Assembly (NCBI RefSeq): GCF_019679475.1
Contig: NZ_JAIEZP010000001.1
Span: 1,922,001-1,986,000, forward strand
Length of the DNA stretch: 64,000 nucleotides
Direction: 5' to 3'
From: Hyphomonas sediminis
Lineage (GTDB): Bacteria; Pseudomonadota; Alphaproteobacteria; Caulobacterales; Hyphomonadaceae
In this document: one piece after another, positions 28,462-38,037 of the stretch
Position numbering within the stretch: the first letter of the stretch is position 1
How the letters are laid out: each line of letters begins with the position of its first letter
Made by a program: the position numbers and the translations under genes
The notes under the pieces: generated by a model
Databases searched by the model: none
The model's input: only the letters and a program-made list of their open reading frames with translations
Told to the model about the DNA's origin: nothing

Positions 28462-28635
28462 CTACTCCTGCGCGGTCTTGCGGTCCGGCAGGGGCTGGTC
28501 CGGTGAGATCAGGATGCGCTGCGCCGCCCCATCGGGATCGTCGAACTGTCCGCTGCGGACGGCCCAGAGAAAGGCCACCAGCCCAAGGCCGCCCATGAAC
28601 AAAGCGATAGGGATCAGGAAGAGAAGTCCGCTCAT
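28462..28635 (-). CDS. ccoS: cbb3 oxidase assembly protein CcoS
   Basis: Protein of 57 residues with one N-terminal membrane helix (LLFLIPIALFMGGLGLVAFLW) and the CcoS signature AVRSGQFDDPDGAAQRIL. It is needed for heme and copper maturation of cytochrome cbb3 oxidase in the inner membrane. The ATG at 28635 is chosen because it gives the standard family N-terminus and overlaps the stop of ccoI by 4 nt; the frame is open 15 codons upstream. Last gene of the ccoGHIS operon. Confidence 0.9.
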   Translation of the reverse strand: MSGLLFLIPIALFMGGLGLVAFLWAVRSGQFDDPDGAAQRILISPDQPLPDRKTAQE

Positions 28636-30851
28636 GCTTGTTTCTCCGTATTCAGATTGATCCGAAGGGCGTTGAGGCAAACGACCAGCGAAGAGCCGGA
28701 CATCGCAATCGCCGCCACCAGCGGTGTTGCATGGCCAAGGATCGCGATCGGAACCGCCACTAGATTATACGCCGCTGCAAAGCCGAAATTCTGCAACATC
28801 ACGGCCTTTGCCGTCCGCGCCGTTTTTACCAGCCGGGGCAGGGGCGCCAGGCCGCCGGAATAAACGGCATCGGAGGCTGACTGGCTCACATCCAGCGCGC
28901 CGCCCGGCGCGGCTGAGGCATGGGCCAGCGCCAGCGCGCCTGCATCATTGAGGCCATCGCCGATCATCAGCACCTTGCGGCCTGCGCCCTGCAATTCTTC
29001 CAGCCGGCGCACCTTGTCCTGCGGCTTTGCGCCGGCTGTCCACTGGGTAATGCCCAGCTTCTGCGCCACATCGCTGACGGCTTCTGCGCGGTCGCCGGAG
29101 ACGATTTCCATCGTCATGCCCATCGCGCTGAGCTTCCCGATCACGCCGGAGGCGTCGCCCTGGATGTCGTCCTCGAAGCGCAGCTCCACTGGCGCTTCAT
29201 CGCCGCGCGCAAAGAAGAGCGAGGCGCCCGAATGTCCGCCTGCGACGGCGCCCGTCCATTCTGCCGAGCCAAGTCGGCAGGGCGCGCCGTTTACTTCGCC
29301 CTCCAGGCCGAGGCCGGGATGTTCCTTCACGTCCTTGGCCAGCGGCCCGGCGCCAGCGGCTGCCGTCAGCGCGCGGGAAAGCGGATGCCGGCTGGCGCGG
29401 GCCAGCTGCGCGGCGTCATTCAGGAGGTCTGCCGGAATGCCCGTCGAAACAAAGCGCGGCGTGCCCAGTGTCAGCGTGCCGGTCTTGTCGAAGATGATAT
29501 GATCGCAAGCTGCAATCCGCTCCAGCGCGTCGCCGGATTTGAGATACGCCCCGCCTTTGAACAGGCGCCCGGCCGCGACCACCTGAACCACCGGCGCCGC
29601 CAGTGCCAGCGCGCAGGGGCAGGTGATGATCAGCGTGGAGACGGCAATCAGGATGGATTCCCGCAGGCCCAGCCCGCCGATGAGCCACCAGCCAAGGAAG
29701 GTCAGCAGCGCCGTCGAATGCACCAGCGGCACATAGAGCGAAACGGCCTTGTCCGCGATCTGACGATAGGTCGAGCGTTTCTGCTCGCCCGCCGACAACA
29801 TCTGGCTGATTTCCGAGAGCAGCGAGTCTGCCGCCGCCGCCGTGGCCCGGCCTGTCAGCGGTTGGGAAAGGTTGATCGCCCCCGCCATCAGCTTCATGCC
29901 CGCGCCGCTCCAGCGCGGCAGGCTTTCGCCGGTTACAAGGCTCTCGTCCACTTCCGACTCGCCTTGCTCGATCACCATGTCGACCACGGCCCGCTCGCCC
30001 GGTGCCAGCAGGATGCGGTCGCCGGGGCGGATCTCTTCGGAGCGCACCGATTGCGGCGTGCCGTCTGCGCTGAGCCGCGTCACCGTCCGGCTCGCCAGCG
30101 CTGCCAGGTCGCGCGCGGCAGACCAGGCCCGCCGACGCACACGCGCATCCAGGAACCGCCCGATCAGCAGGAAGAACAGCAGCATGCAGGCGGCATCGAA
30201 GTAAGCATGTTCGCCGCCCCGGATTGTCTCGGCAACGCTCACGGAGAAAGCAAGGATCAGCGCCAGCGAAATCGGCACATCCATATTGGTGCGCCGCTTC
30301 TTCAGCACATTCCACGCCGAGGCAAAGAAGGGCCGTCCTGCATAGAGCAGCGTCGGCAGCGCGATCACGCCAGACAGCGCATGCAGGCCTTGCCGTGTTG
30401 CCTCGCCCATCTCGCCATGCCCGCCCCAGACGGAGACCGACAGCAGCATGATGTTTGCCGTCGCAAATCCGGCGACGCCCATCGCCAGCAGCAGCGAGCG
30501 TTCTTCTTTCTTGTGGGCGTCGTCATCGCTTGCCGTGTCGAGCGGGGCGACGCCATAGCCAAGCGTGCTGACCGCTTCGGCAATGCGGCGCGGATCAAGA
30601 TTGCCCGACCAGGCAACGTCCAGCCGTCCGCTCGACAGGTTCAGCCTTGCTGTCTCGATGCCGGGCAATTCCCCCACGGCGCCCTCGATCCGCGAGAGGC
30701 AGCCACCGCACTTTGCCCCGCGCACCGTCAGCGAAAGGCGGCTCTGCTTGCCTACCTTGCGGACGAAAGCGGACGGGTCGGAGGCGGCGTCTCCGCTCGG
30801 CGGCGCAAGGCCGCTCGGGCATCCATTGGCATCAAGGGAGAGGCCAGTCAT
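28632..30851 (-). CDS. ccoI: copper-exporting P-type ATPase for cbb3 oxidase assembly
   Basis: P1B-type ATPase of 739 residues (CcoI/FixI), delivering copper for the CuB site of CcoN. Read in order: heavy-metal-associated domain with Cys48 and Cys51 (GAKCGGC), membrane helices, TGES actuator (LVTGESLPRW), the metal-path motif CPC (ITCPCALALAAP), phosphorylation site DKTGT, and the hinge GDGLNDAGAL. The protein N-terminus carries a Cys-containing stretch before the HMA domain. ATGA overlap with ccoS downstream and ccoH upstream shows tight coupling. Confidence 0.95.
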   Translation of the reverse strand: MTGLSLDANGCPSGLAPPSGDAASDPSAFVRKVGKQSRLSLTVRGAKCGGCLSRIEGAVGELPGIETARLNLSSGRLDVAWSGNLDPRRIAEAVSTLGYGVAPLDTASDDDAHKKEERSLLLAMGVAGFATANIMLLSVSVWGGHGEMGEATRQGLHALSGVIALPTLLYAGRPFFASAWNVLKKRRTNMDVPISLALILAFSVSVAETIRGGEHAYFDAACMLLFFLLIGRFLDARVRRRAWSAARDLAALASRTVTRLSADGTPQSVRSEEIRPGDRILLAPGERAVVDMVIEQGESEVDESLVTGESLPRWSGAGMKLMAGAINLSQPLTGRATAAAADSLLSEISQMLSAGEQKRSTYRQIADKAVSLYVPLVHSTALLTFLGWWLIGGLGLRESILIAVSTLIITCPCALALAAPVVQVVAAGRLFKGGAYLKSGDALERIAACDHIIFDKTGTLTLGTPRFVSTGIPADLLNDAAQLARASRHPLSRALTAAAGAGPLAKDVKEHPGLGLEGEVNGAPCRLGSAEWTGAVAGGHSGASLFFARGDEAPVELRFEDDIQGDASGVIGKLSAMGMTMEIVSGDRAEAVSDVAQKLGITQWTAGAKPQDKVRRLEELQGAGRKVLMIGDGLNDAGALALAHASAAPGGALDVSQSASDAVYSGGLAPLPRLVKTARTAKAVMLQNFGFAAAYNLVAVPIAILGHATPLVAAIAMSGSSLVVCLNALRINLNTEKQA

Positions 30852-31366
30852 GGCACCATGATCTCCCGGCGGGCCTCAAATTCAGTGCCCTCAGTTTGCG
30901 GATCCACATCGGCCGTGACTACCACGGTCCAGAGGCCCGGCGTCAGGTCGCCCATCTCAGCGCGGTATTCGCCGCCGCCTGCGGGAGACAGGTCCACCAC
31001 CCGGTCCAGTGCGCGGTCTGTCGGGTGGCGCAGCAAGGCGGTCGTTGCAAACACTGGCAGCGCCGAGCCATCGGCCTTCAACAGCCGGGCGTGCACTTCC
31101 TTGCCGGCTGCGCCTTGCGTGATGCCGATCTCGCCGGTCCATCCGGCGTCTTGCTGCGCCGCGCGGCGTGCCAGCTCGTGATTGTAGTCCACACCCGCCA
31201 GATAGGACTTCTCAACGTCTTCGCCGGGGAAGCTCGAAATCGCCGCCCACAGGAAGATGCCGTTCACGACAAACATGAAGCCGAAGAAGCCGAGGAACCA
31301 GAGCAGGGCATGCCAGCCTTTCATCTGTCCTTTGGGGGGGCGGTCAAGGGTCATGGAAGCAGCCAT
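30848..31366 (-). CDS. ccoH: FixH family protein of cbb3 oxidase assembly
   Basis: Membrane-anchored protein of 172 residues with one helix (about 18-42, HALLWFLGFFGFMFVVNGIF) and a periplasmic beta domain with the FixH pattern (YLAGVDYNHELARRAAQQDAG near residue 62). It stabilises the assembling cbb3 oxidase. The start is fused to the stop of ccoG (TAATG) and the end overlaps ccoI. Family placement is clear from the motif and the operon. Confidence 0.9.
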   Translation of the reverse strand: MAASMTLDRPPKGQMKGWHALLWFLGFFGFMFVVNGIFLWAAISSFPGEDVEKSYLAGVDYNHELARRAAQQDAGWTGEIGITQGAAGKEVHARLLKADGSALPVFATTALLRHPTDRALDRVVDLSPAGGGEYRAEMGDLTPGLWTVVVTADVDPQTEGTEFEARREIMVP

Positions 31367-32838
31367 TATCTGTCTCCTGAAGTGAAGGGCGCGTCGGCTT
31401 CGGCGATTTCACCGGTCTCTGCATCCTTGATCTGTACGGTCAGCGTTGTGCGGGCGGGGAGGCCTTCAGACGGCGCGGTCACCAGCAGGCGGTAGCGGTC
31501 AACACCGTGCGCGTCTGCGGTCAGCTCCATCGATCCGCCATCCGGCGCGCTGCCAAGGCCGATGATCTCGAACTCGGCTTCCGGCAGCCCCTCCACGGAC
31601 ACGGCAACCGTACGAATGTCTGTAGATTTGTTGACCAGTTTCAGTGTGTAACCATTGCGGATACGGCCATCTGACAGGCGGATAAAGGGCGGCGAGCGGT
31701 CTTTCAACACGTTGAATTCATACGTGGATTTTGCACTGTAGCCCCACATCATCAGGAGGCTGATCGCTGCAATCAGGATCGCGTAAAGCACTGTGCGCGT
31801 ACGCAGCAGCTTGTAACGCGGTTTCTGCCCGCATGCCCGCGCCTGAACGGCAACATCCGTGTCATAGGCAATCAGTCCGGTCGGTCGGCCAACCTTCTTC
31901 ATCATGTCGTCGCAGGCATCGATGCAGAGGGCGCAGTGGATACATTCCAGCTGCGCGCCGTCGCGGATGTCGATCCCCACCGGGCAGACCTGAACGCATT
32001 GCTTGCAGTCGATGCAGTCGCCGCGGCCTTCCCAGCTCTGGTCCTTGCGGTGCGGGCCACGCGGCTCGCCCCGGTCATAGCGGTAGGTGACGTTGAGTGC
32101 ATGCTCGTCCGTCAACGCGCCCTGAATCCGCGGCCAGGGGCAGAGATAGGTGCACACCTGCTCGCGCATCGTTCCGGCGAGGGCGTATGTCGTGAAGGTC
32201 AGGATGCCGGCAAAGAAATAGGCCGTCAGCGGCGCTTCGCCCGTAAAGAAGGTGCGCGCAATCGTCGGGGCGTCGTGCCAGTAGAGAATGAAGGCGCCGC
32301 CTGTCAGGAAGGCAATCAGCAGCCAGACGATGTGCTTGCCAATCTTGCGCCAGGCCTTGTTGAAACTCATCGGGCTCTTGTCGAGCCGCATGCGGGCGGC
32401 CCGGTCGCCCTCAAAGGCGCGCTCCACCCAGATGTAAAGGTCGGTCCAGACCGTTTGCGGACAGGTATAACCGCACCATACCCGGCCAAAGAGCGAGGTA
32501 ACAAGGAACAGCGCCAGCGCTCCCAGGATCAGCAATCCACCAAGATAGTAGATTTCCTGCGGCCAGATTTCGAAGAAGAAGAAATAGAATTTTTCACCGG
32601 CAAAATCGGCCAGAACGGCCTGGTCGGGAATGCCTTCGCCGCGCGGCCACCGAATCCAGGGGATCAGGTAATAGATGCCGAGTGTAACCGCCATCACCAG
32701 CCATTTGAACGAACGGAATTTTCCGTGTGCCAGCTTGGGATAGATCTGGTGGCGTTTCTCATAGAGGGAGGGGGGATGCTCCGGCTTCTTCGCCGGAGCA
32801 TCCGTACCACCCGCTTTGATGAGCGTGACCTTTGTCAC
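31366..32838 (-). CDS. ccoG: cbb3 oxidase accessory protein CcoG (polyferredoxin-type)
   Basis: Membrane protein of 490 residues with several N-terminal helices and two 4Fe-4S clusters (CIDCKQCVQVCPVGI and CIHCALCIDACD), followed by a FixG C-terminal Ig-like periplasmic domain (INKSTD-type strands near 400). CcoG acts as a cupric reductase during cbb3 assembly in studied bacteria. The start is GTG at 32838, which overlaps the ccoP stop (GTGA); a GGGTGAGAA stretch precedes it. First gene of ccoGHIS and coupled to ccoNOQP. Confidence 0.94.
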   Translation of the reverse strand: MTKVTLIKAGGTDAPAKKPEHPPSLYEKRHQIYPKLAHGKFRSFKWLVMAVTLGIYYLIPWIRWPRGEGIPDQAVLADFAGEKFYFFFFEIWPQEIYYLGGLLILGALALFLVTSLFGRVWCGYTCPQTVWTDLYIWVERAFEGDRAARMRLDKSPMSFNKAWRKIGKHIVWLLIAFLTGGAFILYWHDAPTIARTFFTGEAPLTAYFFAGILTFTTYALAGTMREQVCTYLCPWPRIQGALTDEHALNVTYRYDRGEPRGPHRKDQSWEGRGDCIDCKQCVQVCPVGIDIRDGAQLECIHCALCIDACDDMMKKVGRPTGLIAYDTDVAVQARACGQKPRYKLLRTRTVLYAILIAAISLLMMWGYSAKSTYEFNVLKDRSPPFIRLSDGRIRNGYTLKLVNKSTDIRTVAVSVEGLPEAEFEIIGLGSAPDGGSMELTADAHGVDRYRLLVTAPSEGLPARTTLTVQIKDAETGEIAEADAPFTSGDR

Positions 32839-33725
32839 TTCTCACCCCCGCCGAGCGAGTGAACATAAACCGCCAGGGCCTTGATGGTCGGATCATCGAG
32901 GCGGCCCTGCCAGGCAGGCATGTGTGCGTTCCGTGCACTGTAGATGGTCTGCTGGATGTCGCGCGGCTCGCCGCCGAACAGCCATTCATGGTCGGTCAGG
33001 TTGGGGGCGCCAAGCTGGCGATTGCCCTTGCCGTCCGCGCCATGGCAGGTCACGCACTGGGTCGCATAGATCGGTGCAGCGCGGGAGACTGCGGCCTGGT
33101 CAGCCTCGCGGCCCGATAGGTCGAGCACATATTCCACCAGGTCGTCGATTTCCCTTGGCGTCAACATGCCATCCCGGCCAAAGGCAGGCATGGTGTTGCG
33201 GCGCGTATCTGGATCTTCCGTGTGGCGAATGCCGTGGCGAAGCGTCGTTTCGATGCCTTCCAGCGTTCCGTCCCACAGCCAGATATCGTCTGCGAGCATC
33301 GGATAGCCCTTGGCGCCTCGGCCGCCTGCGCCATGGCAGGTCGCACAGTTGTCGCCAAAAGCGCTCTCACCCATGGCGAGGGCGAACTGTTGCAGCGAGA
33401 GGTCATTCTCGATCTGCTCCAGCGATGCGCCGACAAGCTGGCTGGCGGCAGCGGCGCGCTCGGTGTGGAGTTTTTCCACTTCCTTGGCCACTTCCGCGCG
33501 GTCGGAATGTCCGGCAATGCCCCGCGTGTTGGTCATGCCCATGCCCGGCAGGGCGGGAATCGCGGGCATCACGATCATGTAGCCGATGGCCCATACGATA
33601 GAGCCATAGAATACATAGAGCCACCAGCGCGGCAGGGGATTGTTCAGCTCCTTGATGCCGTCCCAGCTGTGCCCCGTTGTCTCAACGCCGGAGACTTCAT
33701 CAATATCCCGTTTGTGGTCAGTCAT
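32835..33725 (-). CDS. ccoP: cbb3 oxidase diheme cytochrome c subunit III
   Basis: Membrane-anchored diheme cytochrome c of 296 residues. An N-terminal helix (about 33-55, WWLYVFYGSIVWAIGYMIVM) is followed by two class I heme c domains: CATCH at Cys127/Cys130/His131 and CVTCH at Cys224/Cys227/His228. Distal Met ligands appear in NTMPAFG and HMPAW. It passes electrons to CcoO and CcoN. The ATG at 33725 is chosen since it overlaps the end of ccoQ and gives the family N-terminus; the frame runs open upstream through ccoQ. Confidence 0.95.
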   Translation of the reverse strand: MTDHKRDIDEVSGVETTGHSWDGIKELNNPLPRWWLYVFYGSIVWAIGYMIVMPAIPALPGMGMTNTRGIAGHSDRAEVAKEVEKLHTERAAAASQLVGASLEQIENDLSLQQFALAMGESAFGDNCATCHGAGGRGAKGYPMLADDIWLWDGTLEGIETTLRHGIRHTEDPDTRRNTMPAFGRDGMLTPREIDDLVEYVLDLSGREADQAAVSRAAPIYATQCVTCHGADGKGNRQLGAPNLTDHEWLFGGEPRDIQQTIYSARNAHMPAWQGRLDDPTIKALAVYVHSLGGGEK

Positions 33726-33879
33726 CTGACGGGTCCTTATCGACAAGAGGTTGGTGGGCCGCGGCGCGGAACTTCGCGCCATTGCTGGGCCATAAGGCAT
33801 AGGCAACGGCGACGAGGAACATCGTCACGAAAAAGCCGAGGCCCCAGGTCTGCGCAAAGCTTGCAAGTGTTTCATACAT
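33718..33879 (-). CDS. ccoQ: cbb3 oxidase subunit CcoQ
   Basis: Small single-helix subunit of 53 residues, beginning MYETLASFAQTWGLGFFVTM and continuing with the hydrophobic part to about residue 29, then the CcoQ pattern YALWPSNGAKFRAAA. It stabilises the association of CcoP with the core. It lies exactly in the slot between ccoO (12 nt gap) and ccoP (8-nt overlap), with a GGAGACAG ribosome site. It is short enough to be missed by length-limited gene calling. Confidence 0.92.
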   Translation of the reverse strand: MYETLASFAQTWGLGFFVTMFLVAVAYALWPSNGAKFRAAAHQPLVDKDPSDD

Positions 33880-33891
33880 CTCACTGTCTCC

Positions 33892-34659
33892 TTAGCGCCG
33901 GTTGCTGAGGTCGTTGGCTTCGTAGGTCGAGAAGTCGACGAGCGTGCCTGTCATCTGCAGGTAGGCGATGAGGGCATCCATCTCGGTGACTTCGGCCGGG
34001 TTGAGGTCGAAGTCGGAGATGCGCACTGTGCCGTCACGGCCAGAGGCTTCGGTGTAGCGGGCGACAAGGGCGTCTTCCGCATCAAAGTCTGCGTTTGGCG
34101 AGGCCTGAGCCACAAGATCGGCCTTTGCATTGGCGATCATGTCGTCCGTATAGGGAACGCCAGCCATGCGAAGGGCTTTCAGGTGGTCCTCGATGTCGTC
34201 AAACTTCAGCTTCTTCTCCGCCAGGAAGGCGTAGGGAGGCATGATGGAGTCCGGAACCACCGATTTGGGGTCCTTCAGGTGGTCCAGGTGCCATTCGTCC
34301 GAATACTTGCCGCCAACGCGTGCAAGATCCGGCCCGGTCCGCTTGGAGCCCCACTGGAAGGGGTGGTCATACATGCTCTCCGCAGCCAGCGAGTAGTGGC
34401 CGTAGCGCTCCACTTCGTCGCGCAGGGGGCGCACCATCTGCGAGTGGCAGACATAGCAGCCCTCGCGGATGTAGACGTTGCGCCCCTTCAGCTCCAGCGG
34501 CGTGTAGGGCCGCATCCCCTGAACCTTCTCGATGGTGTTTTCGAGATAGAACAGCGGGGCGATCTCCACGAGGCCGCCAATGGCGACGACCACGAGGATA
34601 CCGATGGTGAGAAGCAGTGAGTGGCGCTCAAGTTTCTCGTGTTTGTCCATGATAGCCAT
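33892..34659 (-). CDS. ccoO: cbb3 oxidase monoheme cytochrome c subunit II
   Basis: Membrane-anchored cytochrome c of 255 residues with an N-terminal helix (about 13-37) and one heme c site CYVCH (Cys68, Cys71, His72) inside the hallmark [20 protein letters not shown]. The later MPPYAFL supplies the axial Met region. Start at 34659 follows AAGGAGC with normal spacing; a second ATG three codons in is possible. It lies 12 nt after ccoN's stop and before ccoQ. Confidence 0.95.
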   Translation of the reverse strand: MAIMDKHEKLERHSLLLTIGILVVVAIGGLVEIAPLFYLENTIEKVQGMRPYTPLELKGRNVYIREGCYVCHSQMVRPLRDEVERYGHYSLAAESMYDHPFQWGSKRTGPDLARVGGKYSDEWHLDHLKDPKSVVPDSIMPPYAFLAEKKLKFDDIEDHLKALRMAGVPYTDDMIANAKADLVAQASPNADFDAEDALVARYTEASGRDGTVRISDFDLNPAEVTEMDALIAYLQMTGTLVDFSTYEANDLSNRR

Positions 34660-34671
34660 GTTCAGTGCTCC

Positions 34672-36351
34672 TTATTCAGCAGGCTGAAGGGCGGGTTTGG
34701 GGGAGGCCGGTGCTTCGCTGGCAGCCACATCGCGGGCTCCGCCATGGCCAAGGGCCGTGCGAACCAGGTTGTAGGCCATCAGCAACGCGCCAGTCAGGTA
34801 GAGCGCCCCGCCGCCCGCACGGATGATGTACATGACGTGCTTGGCTTTGACGGTTTCGATGAACGAGTATTCGAGGAAGCCGAACTCGTTATAGGCGCGC
34901 CACATCAGGCCCTCGGTGATGCCGGCAACATACATCGCAACGATGTAGAAAAGGATGCCGAGCGTCGCGAGCCAGAAGTGCCACTCAACCAGGGCCTTCG
35001 AGTAAAGGGCCTTGCGTTTCCACAGCCAGGGCGTGACGCAGTAGAGCGCGCCGAAGCTGATGAACCCGACCCAGCCCATCGAGCCGGAGTGAACGTGGGC
35101 GATGCCCCATTCGGTGTAGTGCGACAGCGAGTTGACGGCGCGAACGCTCATCAGCGGGCCTTCGAAGGTCGACATGCCGTAGAAGGCAAGGGCGACGATC
35201 ATCATGCGGACGATGGGGTCCGTGCGCAGCTTGTCCCAGGCGCCCGACAGGGTCATCACGCCGTTGATCATGCCGCCCCAACTTGGCATCCACAGCATGA
35301 TCGAGAAGGTCATGCCCAGTGTCTGCGCCCATTGCGGAAGGGCGGTATAGTGCAGGTGGTGCGGACCGGCCCAGATGTAGATGAAGATCAGCGACCAGAA
35401 GTGAACGATCGACAGGCGGTAGGAAAAGACCGGCCGGTTCACCTGTTTCGGAATGAAGTAATACATGATGGCGAGGAAGCCGGTCGTGAGGAAGAAGCCC
35501 ACGGCGTTGTGGCCGTACCACCATTGCGTCAGCGCATCCTGTACACCGCTGAACAGCTGGTAGCTCTTGGAGCTCGACAGCGAGACAGGGATAGCGAGGT
35601 TGTTGACGATGTGCAGCATCGCAATCGTCACGATGAAGGAGAGGTAGAACCAGTTGGCCACATAGATGTGGGGTTCTTTCCGCTTCCACAGCGTGCCGAG
35701 GAAGACGAGGAGATAGACGACCCAGACGATGGTCAGCCACAGGTCGGCATACCATTCAGGCTCGGCATATTCCTTCGATTGGGTCACGCCCAGCAGGTAT
35801 CCCGTGCCGGCGATGACGATGAAGAGGTTGTAGCCCCAGAAGACGAACCAGGGCCACATGCCCCCGGCCAGCCGTGTGCGGCAGGTGCGCTGCACCACGT
35901 AGAAGCTCGTCGCGATCAGCACGTTGCCGCCGAAGGCGAAGATCACGGCGGAGGTGTGCAGCGGGCGCAGGCGGCCGAAGTTGGTCCATCCCAAATCGGG
36001 GAAGTAAAAGATGTTCGGGAAGGCCAGCTGCAGGGCGATGATGAGGCCCACAAGGAAGCCCGCGATGCCCCAGAACATGGCTGCCGCCACACCGAACTTC
36101 ACGATCGTGTCTTCGTAGAAGTCCGGATTGAACGGATTGCGGCCATTCAGGCTGCCCGCCCACAGGCCGGTGATCATCAGCCCGGCTACAGTGAGGAAAA
36201 AGAAAATCCATGCATGGGCACCCATCATCGGGTCGGCTGCGTTGCCGGCAATGATCAGGACGCCGAGGGCCACAAGGCCCGTCAACGCACTGACGGCGCC
36301 AATGCTGAAGCCTGGCCCCGCCCCTCTGGATGTGTCAGCGCGCGTACTCAT
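34672..36351 (-). CDS. ccoN: cbb3 oxidase catalytic subunit I
   Basis: Heme-copper oxidase catalytic subunit of 559 residues with at least twelve membrane helices and the binuclear heme b3-CuB centre; reduces oxygen with high affinity and pumps protons. The CuB His pair and the active Tyr region are readable in [20 protein letters not shown] and [20 protein letters not shown]. The start at 36351 gives the family N-terminus ([10 protein letters not shown]); the frame is open 69 codons further but those residues look non-coding. First gene of ccoNOQP. No clear FNR/FixK box was found upstream. Confidence 0.96.
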   Translation of the reverse strand: MSTRADTSRGAGPGFSIGAVSALTGLVALGVLIIAGNAADPMMGAHAWIFFFLTVAGLMITGLWAGSLNGRNPFNPDFYEDTIVKFGVAAAMFWGIAGFLVGLIIALQLAFPNIFYFPDLGWTNFGRLRPLHTSAVIFAFGGNVLIATSFYVVQRTCRTRLAGGMWPWFVFWGYNLFIVIAGTGYLLGVTQSKEYAEPEWYADLWLTIVWVVYLLVFLGTLWKRKEPHIYVANWFYLSFIVTIAMLHIVNNLAIPVSLSSSKSYQLFSGVQDALTQWWYGHNAVGFFLTTGFLAIMYYFIPKQVNRPVFSYRLSIVHFWSLIFIYIWAGPHHLHYTALPQWAQTLGMTFSIMLWMPSWGGMINGVMTLSGAWDKLRTDPIVRMMIVALAFYGMSTFEGPLMSVRAVNSLSHYTEWGIAHVHSGSMGWVGFISFGALYCVTPWLWKRKALYSKALVEWHFWLATLGILFYIVAMYVAGITEGLMWRAYNEFGFLEYSFIETVKAKHVMYIIRAGGGALYLTGALLMAYNLVRTALGHGGARDVAASEAPASPKPALQPAE

Positions 36352-36499
36352 TGGGAATACCCCCTTCAGTGCTGAATCGTAATTGGCGATAGTAGGCCGT
36401 AACTGCCGGAATGGTGCAATGGCCTGTATAGGGGGAACTACGGATGGGCCTGCCTGTCGCACCTGTTTAGTCCGGGGGTGTAAGCAGAGGAGACCTCCC

Positions 36500-36787
36500 A
36501 TGTGGAAACTGGCAGGACTGGGCAGCGCGCTGGCTGCAACCGGTGCCGTAAAGTTCACGAGCGAGCTGAACGAACTGGGCCGCCAGGCGACCCTTCAGGA
36601 CTATCTGGCCATGCGGTGTGGTGGCGGTGCGCCGCTGCATACGGCAGGTTCTGAGGCCGGCGACATCATGGCCCTCGCTGCGATGCACTGCTGGGGCTGC
36701 TATGCGATGGCCGCCGGCGTTGCGATCCTCGGCTTCGCCCTCTGGCGTGCGGCTCAGCCGCGACTTCAGCCCTCGCGGAGAAGGTAA
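36500..36787 (+). CDS. hypothetical membrane protein with HCWGC motif
   Basis: Protein of 95 residues with a weak N-terminal hydrophobic part and a clear C-terminal helix (about 57-84, [20 protein letters not shown] and on). The helix begins with His63-Cys64-x2-Cys67, and Cys40 lies shortly before it; together these could bind a metal or heme or form a disulfide. An AGGAG ribosome site (36487-36492) precedes the ATG at 36500. It is divergent from ccoN and runs towards fixL. I recognise no family. Context suggests a part in cbb3 oxidase or oxygen sensing, which is inference. Confidence 0.62.
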   Translation: MWKLAGLGSALAATGAVKFTSELNELGRQATLQDYLAMRCGGGAPLHTAGSEAGDIMALAAMHCWGCYAMAAGVAILGFALWRAAQPRLQPSRRR

Positions 36788-36852
36788 GGGCCGCTGACCC
36801 CGCGCCTTGCGTGGGGCCGCTGCAGCAGGCAGTGATAGGGAAAAGTTGCCGT

Positions 36853-38037
36853 ATGAAGAAAAAAAGACCGATGAGCAAAACGGAGAAGCCGACTCTGCCC
36901 CCGGTCGACCTGCTGGACAGCCAGACGCTGCAGCTGCATCTGGCGTCCATTCTTGCGTCGGTGCCCGATGGCATGGTGGTGATCGACGAGTCCGGCAAGA
37001 TCATGGCCTTCAGCCGCGCCGCTGAAAACCTGTTCGGCTTCACCGTCGAAGAGGTGATCGGCAAGCCGGTCAACCTCCTCATGGCGGGCCGCGACAAGGT
37101 CAACCACGACAATTACATCGGCAACTACCTGCGTACCGGCGAGCGGCAGATCATCGGCAAGGGCCGCGTCGTCATCGCCTCGCGCGCGGACGGCACGCAA
37201 TTTCCCATCGATCTCAAGATCGGTGAAGCCCGCATCGGCGATCGTTACCTCTTCACTGCCTTCATACGTGACCTGACCGAGCAGCAGCGCGCCGAGCTGC
37301 GCATGCAGGAAATGCAGTCGGAGCTGGTCCATTTCTCCCGCCTCAGCGCTGTCGGCACTATGGCCTCGGCCCTTGCGCACGAGCTCAACCAGCCGCTCAC
37401 GGCTGTCGCCAACTATCTCGAAGCCAGCCGCGACCTGCTCGATTCGCCCGATCCGGAAACGCGCGAAATTCTGCGCGAAGCGCTCACCGAAGCGGCCCGC
37501 CAGGCTGTGCGCGCCGGCGAGATCGTGCGCAAGCTGCGCTCCTATGTCTCCCGCGGCGAGGTCGATGCCCGCCCACTCACCCTCGGCCCGTTGCTCGCCG
37601 ACGCCATTGCCCTGTCCAAACTCTCGCGCGACCTGGCGGATATCCCGATCAAGCTCGATCTGGACGAAGGCGCCGATAATGTGCTGGGCGACCCCATCCA
37701 GATCCAGCAGGTTGTCATCAACCTTATCCGTAACGCCATGGACGCCCTCACCAATACGCAGGACGCCCGAATCAACATCTCGGTCTATGCTGCGGAAGAG
37801 CCCGGCTATGTCGCCATCGAAGTCTGCGACAATGGCCCCGGCCTGACGGCGGAGCTGCGTGAAAACATCTTCAAGCCGTTTTCCACCACCAAATCGCAGG
37901 GCATGGGCCTCGGCCTGTCTATCTGCCAGACGATCGTGGAGGCCCATGGCGGGGTCATCCGTGCCAATTCGCCGCCCGAAGGCGGAACCTGTTTTCGGTT
38001 CACACTGAGAAAAGATGCAGGTAAATCAGGTTCATGA
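36853..38037 (+). CDS. fixL: oxygen-sensing heme-PAS histidine kinase FixL
   Basis: Soluble sensor kinase of 394 residues: one PAS domain (about 30-150) and a HisKA/HATPase core. The PAS domain keeps the heme-ligand His85 in NHDNYIGNYLRTGE and the regulatory Arg105 in IIGKGRVV, as in Bradyrhizobium FixL. The phospho-acceptor is His176 in ALAHELNQPL; nucleotide boxes are NLIRNAMDAL, DNGPGL and GMGLGLSICQTIVEAHGG. Start at 36853 (MKKKRP) is preferred for its GGGAAAAG ribosome site; 36871 is possible. It overlaps fixJ by ATGA. It should switch off on oxygen binding and control the cbb3 genes next door. Confidence 0.93.
   Translation: MKKKRPMSKTEKPTLPPVDLLDSQTLQLHLASILASVPDGMVVIDESGKIMAFSRAAENLFGFTVEEVIGKPVNLLMAGRDKVNHDNYIGNYLRTGERQIIGKGRVVIASRADGTQFPIDLKIGEARIGDRYLFTAFIRDLTEQQRAELRMQEMQSELVHFSRLSAVGTMASALAHELNQPLTAVANYLEASRDLLDSPDPETREILREALTEAARQAVRAGEIVRKLRSYVSRGEVDARPLTLGPLLADAIALSKLSRDLADIPIKLDLDEGADNVLGDPIQIQQVVINLIRNAMDALTNTQDARINISVYAAEEPGYVAIEVCDNGPGLTAELRENIFKPFSTTKSQGMGLGLSICQTIVEAHGGVIRANSPPEGGTCFRFTLRKDAGKSGS

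Noticed and set aside
28920-31181. Long open frame (about 750 codons) on the plus strand across ccoI and ccoH
   Set aside because: Antisense shadow of the P-type ATPase gene created by high GC at third codon positions; its residues are Arg/Ala/Gly/His-rich with no family motif.
34621-36375. Long open frame on the plus strand across ccoN
   Set aside because: Antisense to the catalytic oxidase subunit, whose motifs and operon are unambiguous; composition is typical of a shadow frame.
36788-36852. Terminator between the HCWGC protein and fixL
   Set aside because: A weak CCCCGCG/CGTGGGG hairpin exists but has no T-run, so co-transcription with fixL is as likely.
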